DNA of 64,000 nucleotides from RGIG8745 sp045576655 (GTDB lineage: Bacteria > Bacteroidota > Bacteroidia > Bacteroidales > Bacteroidaceae): the NCBI GenBank assembly GCA_045576655.1, contig JAZNGW010000032.1, positions 248,001-312,000 on the forward strand, read 5' to 3'. Position 1 is the first letter of the stretch, and each line of letters opens with the position of its first letter. Shown here one piece after another: positions 44,448 through 53,107 of this stretch. The notes beneath the pieces were generated by a model. It saw only the letters and a list, made by a program, of their open reading frames with translations, searched no databases and was not told the origin of the DNA. The position numbers and the translations under genes were made by a program.

Positions 44448-44455
44448 TACTTTTG
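44448..44455 (+). promoter_or_regulatory. -7 element of the GH43-like gene
   Basis: TACTTTTG, 30 bp before the start codon and about 30 bp after array D. A degenerate ATTG lies 20 bp upstream. Confidence 0.6.
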
Positions 44456-44484
44456 CAATAAACACATATAATAACCGACAGAGC

Positions 44485-45846
44485 ATGAAAGCATTATCAT
44501 TTATTCTATTTTTACTTATAGGTATCCTATCCCATGCGCAAACCATTATCAACGGCGTGCCGTGGTTTGACCAAAACGGCGAAACGGTAAATGCACACGG
44601 AGCTTGCATCGTTAAGGAGAATGGCAAATTCTATCTGTTTGGCGAATGGAAGTCGGACACATCCAACGCTTTCCCAGGATTCGGCTGCTATGTGTCGGAC
44701 GACCTCAGCGACTGGGAGTTCCGTCGTGTTGTCCTGCCGATGCAGAAGGACGGCATACTCGGCCCTGAACGTGTTGGCGAACGATGCAAGGTGATGCGTT
44801 GCCCAAAGACTGGCGAATACGTCATGCTTATGCATTGCGATGACATGCGCTACAAGGACCCTCATGTGGGCATTGCCACAAGCAAGACTATCGATGGTGA
44901 ATATACTTTCCACGGTCCGATACTTTACAATGGCAAGCCTATAAAGAAATGGGACATGGGTACGTTCCAGGACTCTGACGGAAAGGGCTATCTGCTAATA
45001 CATCACGGACCGATCTACCGCCTGAGCGATGACTATCGCAGCATTGACACACTTGTGGCAAACGTCAAGGGGATGGGAGAATCACCTGCCATGATGAAGA
45101 GCAAGGACGGCACGTATTTTCTGCTCAGCTCCAATCTGACAAGCTGGGAGAAGAACGATAATTTCTACCATACAGCACCGTCGGTTGAAGGTCCGTGGAC
45201 CCGGCAAGGATTCTTCTGCCCTGAAGGTACGCTGACATACAATTCGCAAACCACATTCGTGTTCAATGATGGCGAGTTGCCGATGTTTATGGGCGACCGC
45301 TGGTCATACCCTCACCAGGCTTCGGCTGCAACCTACGTATGGTTGCCTATTAGTACTGAAGGAACAAAACTCAGCATACCAAACTACATGCAGGCTTGGG
45401 ATGCAACTACGGGAAAATATGTAGATTTATTATCTAAGGCCAAGAGGGTGAAAACCAACAAGATTGACATATCTAGCATGGACCATTGGACTGCCGGAGC
45501 AGACGGCACATTACGTTCAAATCACCAAGGCACAACAATTGGCACACGTTTCAGCGGTGGACGCATTGCCATCTTTGGCGAAACAAACAAGCACGGAGCA
45601 TATGGCAAGGTGAGCATCACCGACTTAGAAAGCGACAAGGTAGTCCACTCCCTGCTCATAGACTTCTATAGCAAAGTTCCCGACCGCGGTCTGCGATACA
45701 TCTCCCCTCGCCTCCCTAAAGGCAAATACCGCATCGACGTTGAAGTGACGGGCGACCGTCCTAACTGGTCGGACAAGAAAGGCAACAAATTCGGCACAGA
45801 CAACTCGTACATCAATATTAAAGATTTCTATCTGATAAAGGAATAA
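44485..45846 (+). CDS. GH43-like five-bladed beta-propeller glycosidase
   Basis: 453 aa with signal peptide ending SHAQ. Residues about 20-310 have the blade pattern of GH43/GH62-type propellers: AHGACIVKENGKFYLFGEW, CYVSDDLSDWEF, MLMHCDDMRYKDPHVGIA, DMGTFQDSDGKGYLLIHHG and MGESPAMMKSKDGTYFLLSS. The last 120 residues look like a carbohydrate-binding beta-sandwich (KYRIDVEVTGDRPNW). Closest in pattern to exo-galactanase-like subfamilies, but the substrate is uncertain. GH115 follows after 17 nt, so both are likely co-expressed on the same glycan. Confidence 0.85.
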   Translation: MKALSFILFLLIGILSHAQTIINGVPWFDQNGETVNAHGACIVKENGKFYLFGEWKSDTSNAFPGFGCYVSDDLSDWEFRRVVLPMQKDGILGPERVGERCKVMRCPKTGEYVMLMHCDDMRYKDPHVGIATSKTIDGEYTFHGPILYNGKPIKKWDMGTFQDSDGKGYLLIHHGPIYRLSDDYRSIDTLVANVKGMGESPAMMKSKDGTYFLLSSNLTSWEKNDNFYHTAPSVEGPWTRQGFFCPEGTLTYNSQTTFVFNDGELPMFMGDRWSYPHQASAATYVWLPISTEGTKLSIPNYMQAWDATTGKYVDLLSKAKRVKTNKIDISSMDHWTAGADGTLRSNHQGTTIGTRFSGGRIAIFGETNKHGAYGKVSITDLESDKVVHSLLIDFYSKVPDRGLRYISPRLPKGKYRIDVEVTGDRPNWSDKKGNKFGTDNSYINIKDFYLIKE

Positions 45847-45863
45847 CACAAAACCTCATAGCG

Positions 45864-48077
45864 ATGAACAAAACCTTATTACTAATGATATTCTGCCTGT
45901 CGCTATCCGCACAAGCCAAAAAGTTCAAGATAAATAACGGAGAGACTATACATATATGCATCGACAAAGCAGAAAAACCTGTAGCGTCGACGGCACTCGA
46001 CATACTAAAAAGCGACTTCCGCAAAGTTCTGTGTTCCAACGTATGCGAGACACAATCAGAGAAAGAAGCGCATATCATAGCAGAAATCAACAACGAGATA
46101 GGTCGGGAAGCGTTCAGCATAGAAGTCAACCAAGCAGGTCAGATGATAATCCAAGGGGGCGATGCCCACGGACTGGCATACGGACTCCTGGAAATATCAA
46201 GACTTATGGGAGTTTCACCTTGGGTATGGTGGGCAGACGCCACGCCACGCCGCCTTAAGACATTCACACTAAAATCAGGTTACTCCACGGCACAACGCCC
46301 GTCGGTAGACTATCGCGGCATATTCATCAACGACGAAGATTGGGGACTCATGCCTTGGGCAAACAACTATGAAGGACTGGGGCGCGGAAAGATTGGGCCA
46401 CAGGTCAACGCACGCATCTTCGAACTTCTGCTCCGTCTACGCGCCAACTATTACTGGCCTGCTATGCACGAATGCACACACCCGTTCTTCCTCACTGAAG
46501 GCAATCGTGAGATGGCGGCAAAGTACGGCATATACATCGGAGGTTCACATTGCGAACCTATGGCAAGCAGCACAGCCGTGGAATGGGGATTGCGCGGCAT
46601 CGGACAATACGACTACGTCAACAACTCCGACAACGTAAGAATGTTTTGGGAAGAGCGCATCCGCGATGTCAAAGACCAGGAAATAGTCTACACGCTCGGA
46701 ATGCGAGGAGTGCACGACGGCAAGATGCAAGGGGCAAAGACCGTTGCAGAGCAGAAAGCGGTGCTTCAGCGCGTCATCAGCGACCAGCGCAACATGCTCA
46801 GCCAGCATGTCAACCCCGACTTGTCACAAATCCCGCAAGTGTTCATCCCATACAAGGAAGTGCTCGACATCTACAATGCCGGACTTGAAGTGCCGGACGA
46901 CATCACACTTATGTGGTGCGACGACAACTACGGATATATCCGTCATTTCCCTACCGTGGCGGAACGCCAGCGTAAGGGTGGCAACGGCATCTACTACCAC
47001 GTGTCCTATTGGGGACGTCCACACGACTACCTGTGGCTATGCACCTTCTCCCCTCACCAGCTCCATCAGCAGATGAGTCTTGCCTACGAACGTGGCATAC
47101 AAAAGATGTGGATTCTCAACGTAGGCGACATCAAGCCTGCAGAATACCAGATAGAGCTCTTCATGGATATGGCATGGAATATCAATGAGGTAAACCGTAA
47201 GGGAGTGGAACAACATATGAATGATTTCTTCTCACGCGAATTCGGGAACAAAATCTCCGACGACATCACCGAAATGATGGAAGAACACTACCGCCTTGCT
47301 TCAATCCGACGCCCCGAATTCATGGCTGGCACACGCACCGAGGAGAGCGACCGCAAATATTGGGGAACTCAAAGAGAACTGCCGTGGTCTGCAGACTACA
47401 AGTCGCAACGCATAAGCGACTACCGGAACATATCAGACAAAGCAGAGAAGATATTCAAATCTGTAGCCCTCGACCGTCAGGACACATACTTCCAACTTGT
47501 GAAATACCCAGTGCAAGGCGCCGCACAGATGAACTTCAAGTATCTCAGTCAGCTCAATGAGTCAGCAGAAGCATACGATAGCATTGCGTCGCTCACACAA
47601 ACCTATAACGAAGGCATCAGCAACTTCGGGAAGTGGAACGGCATTATGGACATGCACCCACGCCGTCCATCCGTGTTCAATCCCGTAACCGCACCACTCG
47701 CACCAGCACACGAAAAGGAACTTTGCGAAAGCGACAAGCAAACAAAACTAAAAACTAAGCAAGAAGGGAAATGCCACACAGCCACATTCTCTTCATTGCC
47801 AGACATCTCACACCTCACATTTGAAGTCCGCCTCCTTCCGTCACATCCCGTAGAAGGCAACACACTCTGTTTCCGCCTCACACTCGACGGCACAGACTCC
47901 GAGGTCATAGAATACCAGACTTACGGACGAAGTGAGGAATGGAAACAGAACATCCTCCGCGGTTATGCCGTACGCAAAGTCAAGATGCCCGCAAGCGACA
48001 CGAAGAAGCACAAACTAACCTTCACCCCCCTCACACCTGGGGTTGTTTTGCAAGAAATACGATTAGTCAAAAACTAA
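45864..48077 (+). CDS. Glycoside hydrolase family 115 (alpha-glucuronidase)
   Basis: 737 aa, signal ending SAQAKK. The order is an N-terminal alpha/beta domain (to about 150, QGGDAHGLAYGLLEISRLMG), a catalytic barrel from VDYRGIFINDEDWGLMPWA (about 150) through LRANYYWPAMHECTHPF (about 190) and TLMWCDDNYGYIRHFP (about 350), then helical and C-terminal domains. GH115 enzymes remove (4-O-methyl-)glucuronic acid from xylan or arabinogalactan. The chain is shorter than the roughly 850-960-aa members that carry an extra C-terminal beta-domain. Together with the GH43-like gene it suggests a plant arabinogalactan or glucuronoxylan target. Confidence 0.92.
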   Translation: MNKTLLLMIFCLSLSAQAKKFKINNGETIHICIDKAEKPVASTALDILKSDFRKVLCSNVCETQSEKEAHIIAEINNEIGREAFSIEVNQAGQMIIQGGDAHGLAYGLLEISRLMGVSPWVWWADATPRRLKTFTLKSGYSTAQRPSVDYRGIFINDEDWGLMPWANNYEGLGRGKIGPQVNARIFELLLRLRANYYWPAMHECTHPFFLTEGNREMAAKYGIYIGGSHCEPMASSTAVEWGLRGIGQYDYVNNSDNVRMFWEERIRDVKDQEIVYTLGMRGVHDGKMQGAKTVAEQKAVLQRVISDQRNMLSQHVNPDLSQIPQVFIPYKEVLDIYNAGLEVPDDITLMWCDDNYGYIRHFPTVAERQRKGGNGIYYHVSYWGRPHDYLWLCTFSPHQLHQQMSLAYERGIQKMWILNVGDIKPAEYQIELFMDMAWNINEVNRKGVEQHMNDFFSREFGNKISDDITEMMEEHYRLASIRRPEFMAGTRTEESDRKYWGTQRELPWSADYKSQRISDYRNISDKAEKIFKSVALDRQDTYFQLVKYPVQGAAQMNFKYLSQLNESAEAYDSIASLTQTYNEGISNFGKWNGIMDMHPRRPSVFNPVTAPLAPAHEKELCESDKQTKLKTKQEGKCHTATFSSLPDISHLTFEVRLLPSHPVEGNTLCFRLTLDGTDSEVIEYQTYGRSEEWKQNILRGYAVRKVKMPASDTKKHKLTFTPLTPGVVLQEIRLVKN

Positions 48078-48112
48078 TTCACGAAATAACAAAATGTCTT
48101 TGGACAAAAAAA

Positions 48113-48149
48113 ATGGAGTTCCACATAGCAGGAACTCCATCTTTTTTTA
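48113..48149. terminator. Bidirectional terminator
   Basis: ATGGAGTTCC / GGAACTCCAT, a 10-bp stem with an A-run before and a T-run after. It serves GH115 (plus) and the decarboxylase cluster (minus). Confidence 0.85.
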
Positions 48150-48168
48150 TTGATATGCAATGTCTCTT

Positions 48169-49338
48169 TTAGCTCAAGAAGCCGAGGAGCACACCTGCAG
48201 CAACTGCTGAACCGATAACACCTGCTACGTTTGGTCCCATAGCGTGCATTATGAGGTAGTTGCGCGGATTTGCTTTCAAACCTTCCTGGTGAGAGATACG
48301 TGCCGCCATTGGTACAGCAGAAACACCAGCATTACCGATAAGCGGATTAATCTTCTTATTCTTAGGAAGGAAGATGTTGAAGAACTTCACGAAAAGGACT
48401 CCTGAAGCTGTAGCGATGATGAATGCGAATGCTCCGAGTGCGAAAATCTTCACTGTGTCGAGTGTGAGGAACTCGCTTGCTTGCGTTGAACAACCTACTG
48501 TGAGACCAAGCAACATCACGATGATGTCGTTGAGCGCAGAACCTGCAGTTTTTGCAAGTCGTGTAGTCTTGGTGCTTTCCTTAAGGAGGTTACCGAAGAA
48601 CAACATACCGAGCAACGGAAGTCCTGAAGGCACGATGAATGTTGTGATGAGCAAACCTACTATCGGGAAGAGTATCTTCTCTGTCTGACTAACGGTGCGG
48701 CTTGGTTTCATTGTGATGAGACGTTCTTCCTTTGTTGTGAGGGCACGCATAATGAACGGCTGGATAACAGGCACCAAAGCCATATATGAATATGCGCACA
48801 CAGCAATTGCTCCCATAAGGTTAGGTGCAAGTTTGGAAGAAAGGAAAATTGCAGTTGGTCCGTCGGCACCGCCAATGATTGCAATACCTGCTGCCTGATT
48901 TGGTTCGAATCCAAGAGCAAGCGCAATCATATATGCTCCAAAAATACCGAACTGCGCTGCTGCACCCACTAGCATAAGTTTAGGGTTTGCAATGAGCGCG
49001 GTAAAGTCTGTCATTGCTCCGATTCCAAGGAATACCAACGGCGGATACCATCCTTGACGCACTCCTTGATAGAAGATGTTCAGGACAGAATGGTCCTCAT
49101 AGAGTCCGATTTCAAGACCTGCCGCCTTGAACGGAATGTTACCCAATACAATACCAAGACCTATCGGGATTAGCAAAAGAGGTTCAAAGTCCTTCTTTAT
49201 GGCAAGCCAAATGAAGAATGCACCGACTGCAATCATGATGAGGTTGGCCCACTCAAAATTTGCAAATCCTGTGTAGTCCCAGAAGTCGACGAACTTCTCT
49301 GCTATAAAGTTTGATGTACTAACACTTTCAAGTATCAT
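48169..49338 (-). CDS. Na+-translocating decarboxylase, beta subunit
   Basis: 389-aa inner-membrane subunit that couples decarboxylation of carboxybiotin to Na+ export. It has about ten hydrophobic segments, with the conserved regions IAIIGGADGPTAIFLSSKL (Asp used for Na+ binding, near 155) and GNAGVSAVPMAARISHQEG (near 345). Within the five-gene cluster it most likely belongs to methylmalonyl-CoA decarboxylase (MmdB-like) rather than oxaloacetate decarboxylase. Confidence 0.94.
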   Translation of the reverse strand: MILESVSTSNFIAEKFVDFWDYTGFANFEWANLIMIAVGAFFIWLAIKKDFEPLLLIPIGLGIVLGNIPFKAAGLEIGLYEDHSVLNIFYQGVRQGWYPPLVFLGIGAMTDFTALIANPKLMLVGAAAQFGIFGAYMIALALGFEPNQAAGIAIIGGADGPTAIFLSSKLAPNLMGAIAVCAYSYMALVPVIQPFIMRALTTKEERLITMKPSRTVSQTEKILFPIVGLLITTFIVPSGLPLLGMLFFGNLLKESTKTTRLAKTAGSALNDIIVMLLGLTVGCSTQASEFLTLDTVKIFALGAFAFIIATASGVLFVKFFNIFLPKNKKINPLIGNAGVSAVPMAARISHQEGLKANPRNYLIMHAMGPNVAGVIGSAVAAGVLLGFLS

Positions 49339-49362
49339 TATTTCTTACTTTTAAAGATGTTC

Positions 49363-49791
49363 TTACTCGATTGTAACAAGGACTGAACCTTCCATTACAG
49401 AATCACCCTTGTTAACCTTAATTGCTGTAATCTTACCGTCACGCTCTGAATCGATGTTATTTTCCATCTTCATTGCTTCGAGAATGACAATTGTCTGACC
49501 TTTCTTAACAGTGTCGCCTACTGCAACCTTAATGTCAATAACTGTACCAGGGAGAGGAGCTTTAACTGCTGTTACACCTGCAGGCACAGACTCTTGTGCA
49601 GCCTTAGGCGCTTCGATAGTCTTAACTGGTGCTGCTACGGCACGAACTACTGGTTTTGGTGTTGCAACTGGCTTTTCGAGTTCCACTTCGAACTCAACGC
49701 CGTTCACTTCAACCTTTGCGATGTTCTCTTCGACGCTGTTAATCTTAACTTCGTAAGGAACACCCTTTATCTTATATTTATATTCTTTCAT
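49363..49791 (-). CDS. Biotin carrier protein of the decarboxylase
   Basis: 142 aa; the N-terminus forms a short beta domain, then an Ala/Pro/Val linker (about 45-75), and a C-terminal biotinyl domain with the biotinylation motif VILEAMKMENN (Lys near 109). It carries the carboxyl group from the alpha subunit to the membrane subunit. It lies 24 nt before the beta-subunit gene and 79 nt after the gamma-like gene. Confidence 0.93.
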   Translation of the reverse strand: MKEYKYKIKGVPYEVKINSVEENIAKVEVNGVEFEVELEKPVATPKPVVRAVAAPVKTIEAPKAAQESVPAGVTAVKAPLPGTVIDIKVAVGDTVKKGQTIVILEAMKMENNIDSERDGKITAIKVNKGDSVMEGSVLVTIE

Positions 49792-49870
49792 GATTTTGTT
49801 TGTCGTTTCTTAATTATAAAAATTAATTACATGATTAAGGATGCGGTCTTCTTGTCTGCCGCATTTTTCC

Positions 49871-50866
49871 TTACATTGATGTGTTAGGAATGTGATGATG
49901 GATTGGACTCTGGCGCATTGCGTGGTCTTTGCTATCCCATGCCGTGTGGTCGTCATGACGTATTGTGAGTATTCCGCTCTCAATGTCGTGAGTGTTGCCG
50001 TAGTATTCATGGAGCGCCATTGAGATTACCGCCACGTAGTTCTCCATCTCAATACCCTTTGTTTCCTTTCCGTCTTTGGCCATAACGACAACCTTAGCGG
50101 CTGAATCGTGAATCTTGCGAATTGCCTTGACGCGTGAAAGTGTTGTCATGCGGTTAAGTATCCATCCGAATACGTGGAAGAAAACGTAAAGAAGTGCAAG
50201 ACATCCGAATACTATAGCCATTGAGATGATGGCCATTGAGAATCCGTGAGGGTCTTTTTCTTTCCATTCCTTTATTTTGTCAACCTCTTCTTCTCCACCA
50301 GCGTTTGGTGAGCCAGGTGTAACCATCTCAGGGCTTGTCACCTTCCATTCGTACTCACCTGTCTCTGCATTCAAAATGCGTGAGTATGAATATCCTGGTT
50401 CGAGTACTGGCACGGTTAATGTGTCGAGCAGTGTCACACCGTTTCCGTCGAAGAATGCGATGAAGTTCTCCTTGCCTGGCTCAAGCTTGAACCCGAGGTG
50501 AAGAGTTCCGCGGTTCACTTTGTTGTCTGCGTAGAAAGTGATGCGTTGCTTTGCGCCGAGGTTTGTGCGCTCGTCACCTTCCTTGATGACAGACATGAGA
50601 GCGATGCGCTCTGGCGCTGAGAGATTTTCGTCAAGAACGGCTTTGTTGTTTGTAAGAAAACAGTTGCGGATGTTGCGCGTTGTGTAAGATGTGTTTTCTA
50701 TTTCAATCCAGCTTGACGTTTCTCCATATTCATCCTGATAACCTGACAATGTGTCTGCAGGGTTGGCGATATAGACTTCTGAAATCTTGAAGTCAAATGC
50801 ACCTTGTGCAGACATTCCCACTGAGACTAACAGGAGAGTAAATAAACTTAATAATCTGAATTTCAT
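49871..50866 (-). CDS. OadG-like gamma subunit with lamin-tail-like domain
   Basis: 331 aa, much larger than the roughly 80-120-aa classical gamma subunits. A signal peptide (ends VGMSAQG) is followed by a beta-sandwich (about 25-150) resembling a lamin-tail domain: FKISEVYIANPADT, SSWIEIENTSYTTRNI, RITFYADNKVNRGTLHLGF. Then comes the OadG membrane helix FSMAIISMAIVFGCLALLYV (about 215) and a cytoplasmic tail. The domain would lie outside the inner membrane. Family knowledge: gamma subunits assemble the alpha and beta subunits. The Met starting the signal is used; one nine codons upstream is less likely. Confidence 0.82.
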   Translation of the reverse strand: MKFRLLSLFTLLLVSVGMSAQGAFDFKISEVYIANPADTLSGYQDEYGETSSWIEIENTSYTTRNIRNCFLTNNKAVLDENLSAPERIALMSVIKEGDERTNLGAKQRITFYADNKVNRGTLHLGFKLEPGKENFIAFFDGNGVTLLDTLTVPVLEPGYSYSRILNAETGEYEWKVTSPEMVTPGSPNAGGEEEVDKIKEWKEKDPHGFSMAIISMAIVFGCLALLYVFFHVFGWILNRMTTLSRVKAIRKIHDSAAKVVVMAKDGKETKGIEMENYVAVISMALHEYYGNTHDIESGILTIRHDDHTAWDSKDHAMRQSPIHHHIPNTSM

Positions 50867-50943
50867 TTTGATATGTAAATTATTCTCAGGCATAGCACCC
50901 TCCTCCGAGAATGGCGGAGGATGCCAGAGGTCTGTTTTTGTTA

Positions 50944-52509
50944 TTACAATGGAATATTACCGTGCTTCTTTGCAGGGTTAGCAATTGACTTGGTTGCAAG
51001 CTGTTCGAGTGCACGAATAATGCGGAAACGAGTGTTGCGAGGTTCGATAACATCGTCGATGTAGCCATATTTGGCTGCATTGTAAGGGTTTGCGAAGAGT
51101 TTTGTGTATTCCTCCTCCTTCTCCTTGATAAATGTTGCTGCATCTTCGCCTGCTTCTTTCTTTGCCTTTGCTTCCTTGGCATAGAGTACTGCAACCGCAC
51201 CTGAAGCACCCATGACAGCAATTTCTGCTGATGGCCATGCGTAGTTGAGGTCGCCGCGTAGCTGCTTACAGCTCATCACGATATGGCTTCCGCCGTATGA
51301 CTTGCGCAATGTCACTGTTACCTTTGGCACTGTTGCCTCACCGTAAGCGTAGAGAAGCTTAGCGCCATGAAGGATTACGGCATTGTATTCCTGACCTGTT
51401 CCTGGGAGGAAGCCTGGCACGTCAACGAGCGATACCAACGGGATGTTAAATGCGTCGCAGAAGCGCACGAAGCGTGCGGCCTTGCGGCTTGCATTGCAAT
51501 CGAGCACACCTGCAAATTTAGATGGCTGGTTTGCTACGATACCAACACTTCTTCCGTTGAAGCGTGCGAAACCGATGATGATGTTCTGTGCATAGTTAGG
51601 CTGCACTTCGAAGAACTCGCTATTGTCGGTGATTGCAGCGATAACCTTGTACATGTCGTATGCCTGGTTAGGATTGTCAGGAATGATTTCATTGAGAAGG
51701 TCTTCCTTGCGGTCAATCGGGTCAGTGCATTCTACGAGCGGAGTCTCCTCCTGGTTGTTCTGCGGAATGTAGCTGAGAAGCTGCTGAATCATTGCGATAG
51801 CCTCTTCCTCAGTTGAAGCGGTGAAATGAGTAACGCCCGACTTTGTTGAGTGAACGCTTGCTCCGCCAAGGCTCTCCTGGTCGACATCCTCGCCTGTCAC
51901 TGTCTTCACAACCGCAGGACCTGTGAGGAACATGTATGAAGTGTTCTCCATCATGAGAGTGAAGTCAGTCAATGCTGGCGAATAAACGGCGCCACCTGCA
52001 CAAGGTCCGAAGATTCCGGAAATCTGCGGAACAACACCTGAAGCCATAATGTTGCGCTGGAAAATTTCAGCATAGCCTGCAAGAGCGTTGATTCCTTCCT
52101 GAATACGTGCGCCGCCCGAGTCGTTGATACCGATTACAGGAGCACCCATCTTCATTGCCATGTCCATGACCTTGCAAATCTTCTGAGCCATAGTTTCTGA
52201 AAGCGAACCTCCGTTCACGGTGAAGTCCTGTGCAAACACATACACAAGGCGTCCGTTTACAGTACCGCTACCTACTACCACTCCGTCGCCAAGATACTGC
52301 TTCTTCTCCATGCCGAAGTTGTAGCAACGGTGCTGCTTGAACATGTCAAACTCTTCGAAACTGCCCTCATCGAGGAGCATAGTGATGCGTTCACGGGCTG
52401 TGAACTTGCCTCTTGCATGCTGCTTGTCGATAGCCTTTTCACCACCTCCAAGACGCGCTTTCTCGCGGAGCTCAATAAGCTCCTGGATTCTTTCTGTCTG
52501 CTTACTCAT
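50944..52509 (-). CDS. mmdA: Methylmalonyl-CoA decarboxylase, alpha (carboxyltransferase) subunit
   Basis: 521-aa acyl-CoA carboxyltransferase of the PCC-beta/MmdA type. It transfers the carboxyl group from methylmalonyl-CoA to biotin, forming propionyl-CoA. Motifs: DSGGARIQEGINALAGYAEI (about 130), FGPCAGGAVYSPALTDFTLM (about 170) and the second crotonase-like half with VDVPGFLPGTGQE (about 365) and KSYGGSHIVMSCKQL (about 405). The cluster with mce and a membrane subunit favours the Na+-pumping decarboxylase over biotin-dependent carboxylases, as there is no biotin carboxylase gene. Confidence 0.94.
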   Translation of the reverse strand: MSKQTERIQELIELREKARLGGGEKAIDKQHARGKFTARERITMLLDEGSFEEFDMFKQHRCYNFGMEKKQYLGDGVVVGSGTVNGRLVYVFAQDFTVNGGSLSETMAQKICKVMDMAMKMGAPVIGINDSGGARIQEGINALAGYAEIFQRNIMASGVVPQISGIFGPCAGGAVYSPALTDFTLMMENTSYMFLTGPAVVKTVTGEDVDQESLGGASVHSTKSGVTHFTASTEEEAIAMIQQLLSYIPQNNQEETPLVECTDPIDRKEDLLNEIIPDNPNQAYDMYKVIAAITDNSEFFEVQPNYAQNIIIGFARFNGRSVGIVANQPSKFAGVLDCNASRKAARFVRFCDAFNIPLVSLVDVPGFLPGTGQEYNAVILHGAKLLYAYGEATVPKVTVTLRKSYGGSHIVMSCKQLRGDLNYAWPSAEIAVMGASGAVAVLYAKEAKAKKEAGEDAATFIKEKEEEYTKLFANPYNAAKYGYIDDVIEPRNTRFRIIRALEQLATKSIANPAKKHGNIPL

Positions 52510-52553
52510 TTCTGTGTTATATAGAGTTTATTTTAAATTATTTATATTTCAGA

Positions 52554-52961
52554 TTAAGCCTCTTCGCAAAGTTCTGTCAACACACCGGCAGTTGACTTTG
52601 GATGAAGGAAAGCAATCATCATCTGCTCAGCACCTGGACGTGGAGCCTTGTCGATAAGCTTGATTTCCTTAGCCTCGCATTCAGCAAGAGCGTTGGCAAC
52701 GCCATCTTCAATGGCAAACGCAACATGATGAACGCCCTTACCGCCCTTCTCAAGGAACTTAGCGATAGCGCTCTCAGGGCTTGTTGGCTCAAGAAGTTCA
52801 AGTTTAACTTCGCCAACCTTCAAGAAAGCAGTCTTAACTTTCTGGTCAGCAACTTCTTCAACAGCGTAGCACTTCAAACCGAGAACATTCTCATAGTAAG
52901 GAAGAACTTCGTCAATACTCTGGACAGCAATGCCCAAGTGGTCAATACGTGAAATTTTCAT
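52554..52961 (-). CDS. mce: Methylmalonyl-CoA epimerase
   Basis: 135-aa VOC-fold enzyme that interconverts (2R)- and (2S)-methylmalonyl-CoA. Metal ligands are visible: His in RIDHLGIAV (residue 8), His in GVHHVAFAI (near 83) and Glu in GVLTELCEE at the end. VLPYYENVLGL and VKLELLEPTSPES are family features. First gene of the cluster: with MmdA and the Na+ pump it completes propionate formation from succinate. Confidence 0.96.
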   Translation of the reverse strand: MKISRIDHLGIAVQSIDEVLPYYENVLGLKCYAVEEVADQKVKTAFLKVGEVKLELLEPTSPESAIAKFLEKGGKGVHHVAFAIEDGVANALAECEAKEIKLIDKAPRPGAEQMMIAFLHPKSTAGVLTELCEEA

Positions 52962-53045
52962 AACAATATTTTTATTTAAAGTTTTATATTAGTTAACACT
53001 TTGTTATTCAGACGCTTAATCGGTATAAACATAGAAACACTACCC

Positions 53046-53066
53046 GTAAACGCACTTTACGGGACA
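53046..53066 (-). promoter_or_regulatory. Hairpin in the mce operon leader
   Basis: CCCGTAAA / TTTACGGG, an 8-bp perfect stem with a 5-nt loop, inside the predicted mce 5' leader. It lacks a U-run, so it is not a simple terminator; it may be an RNA stabiliser or a regulatory site. Confidence 0.5.
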
Positions 53067-53078
53067 TAAGTCACAACA

Positions 53079-53107
53079 AATGTACACATTATTTGCATAT
53101 ACAAAAA
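53079..53107 (-). promoter_or_regulatory. Promoter of the mce-mmdA operon
   Basis: On the minus strand TTTG, 17 bp, TACATTTG, giving a leader of about 110 nt. Confidence 0.6.

Noticed and set aside
48169..52961. Oxaloacetate decarboxylase cluster
   Set aside because: The alpha subunit is of the acyl-CoA carboxyltransferase type and mce is the first gene, so methylmalonyl-CoA is the likely substrate. Beta and gamma subunits alone do not discriminate.
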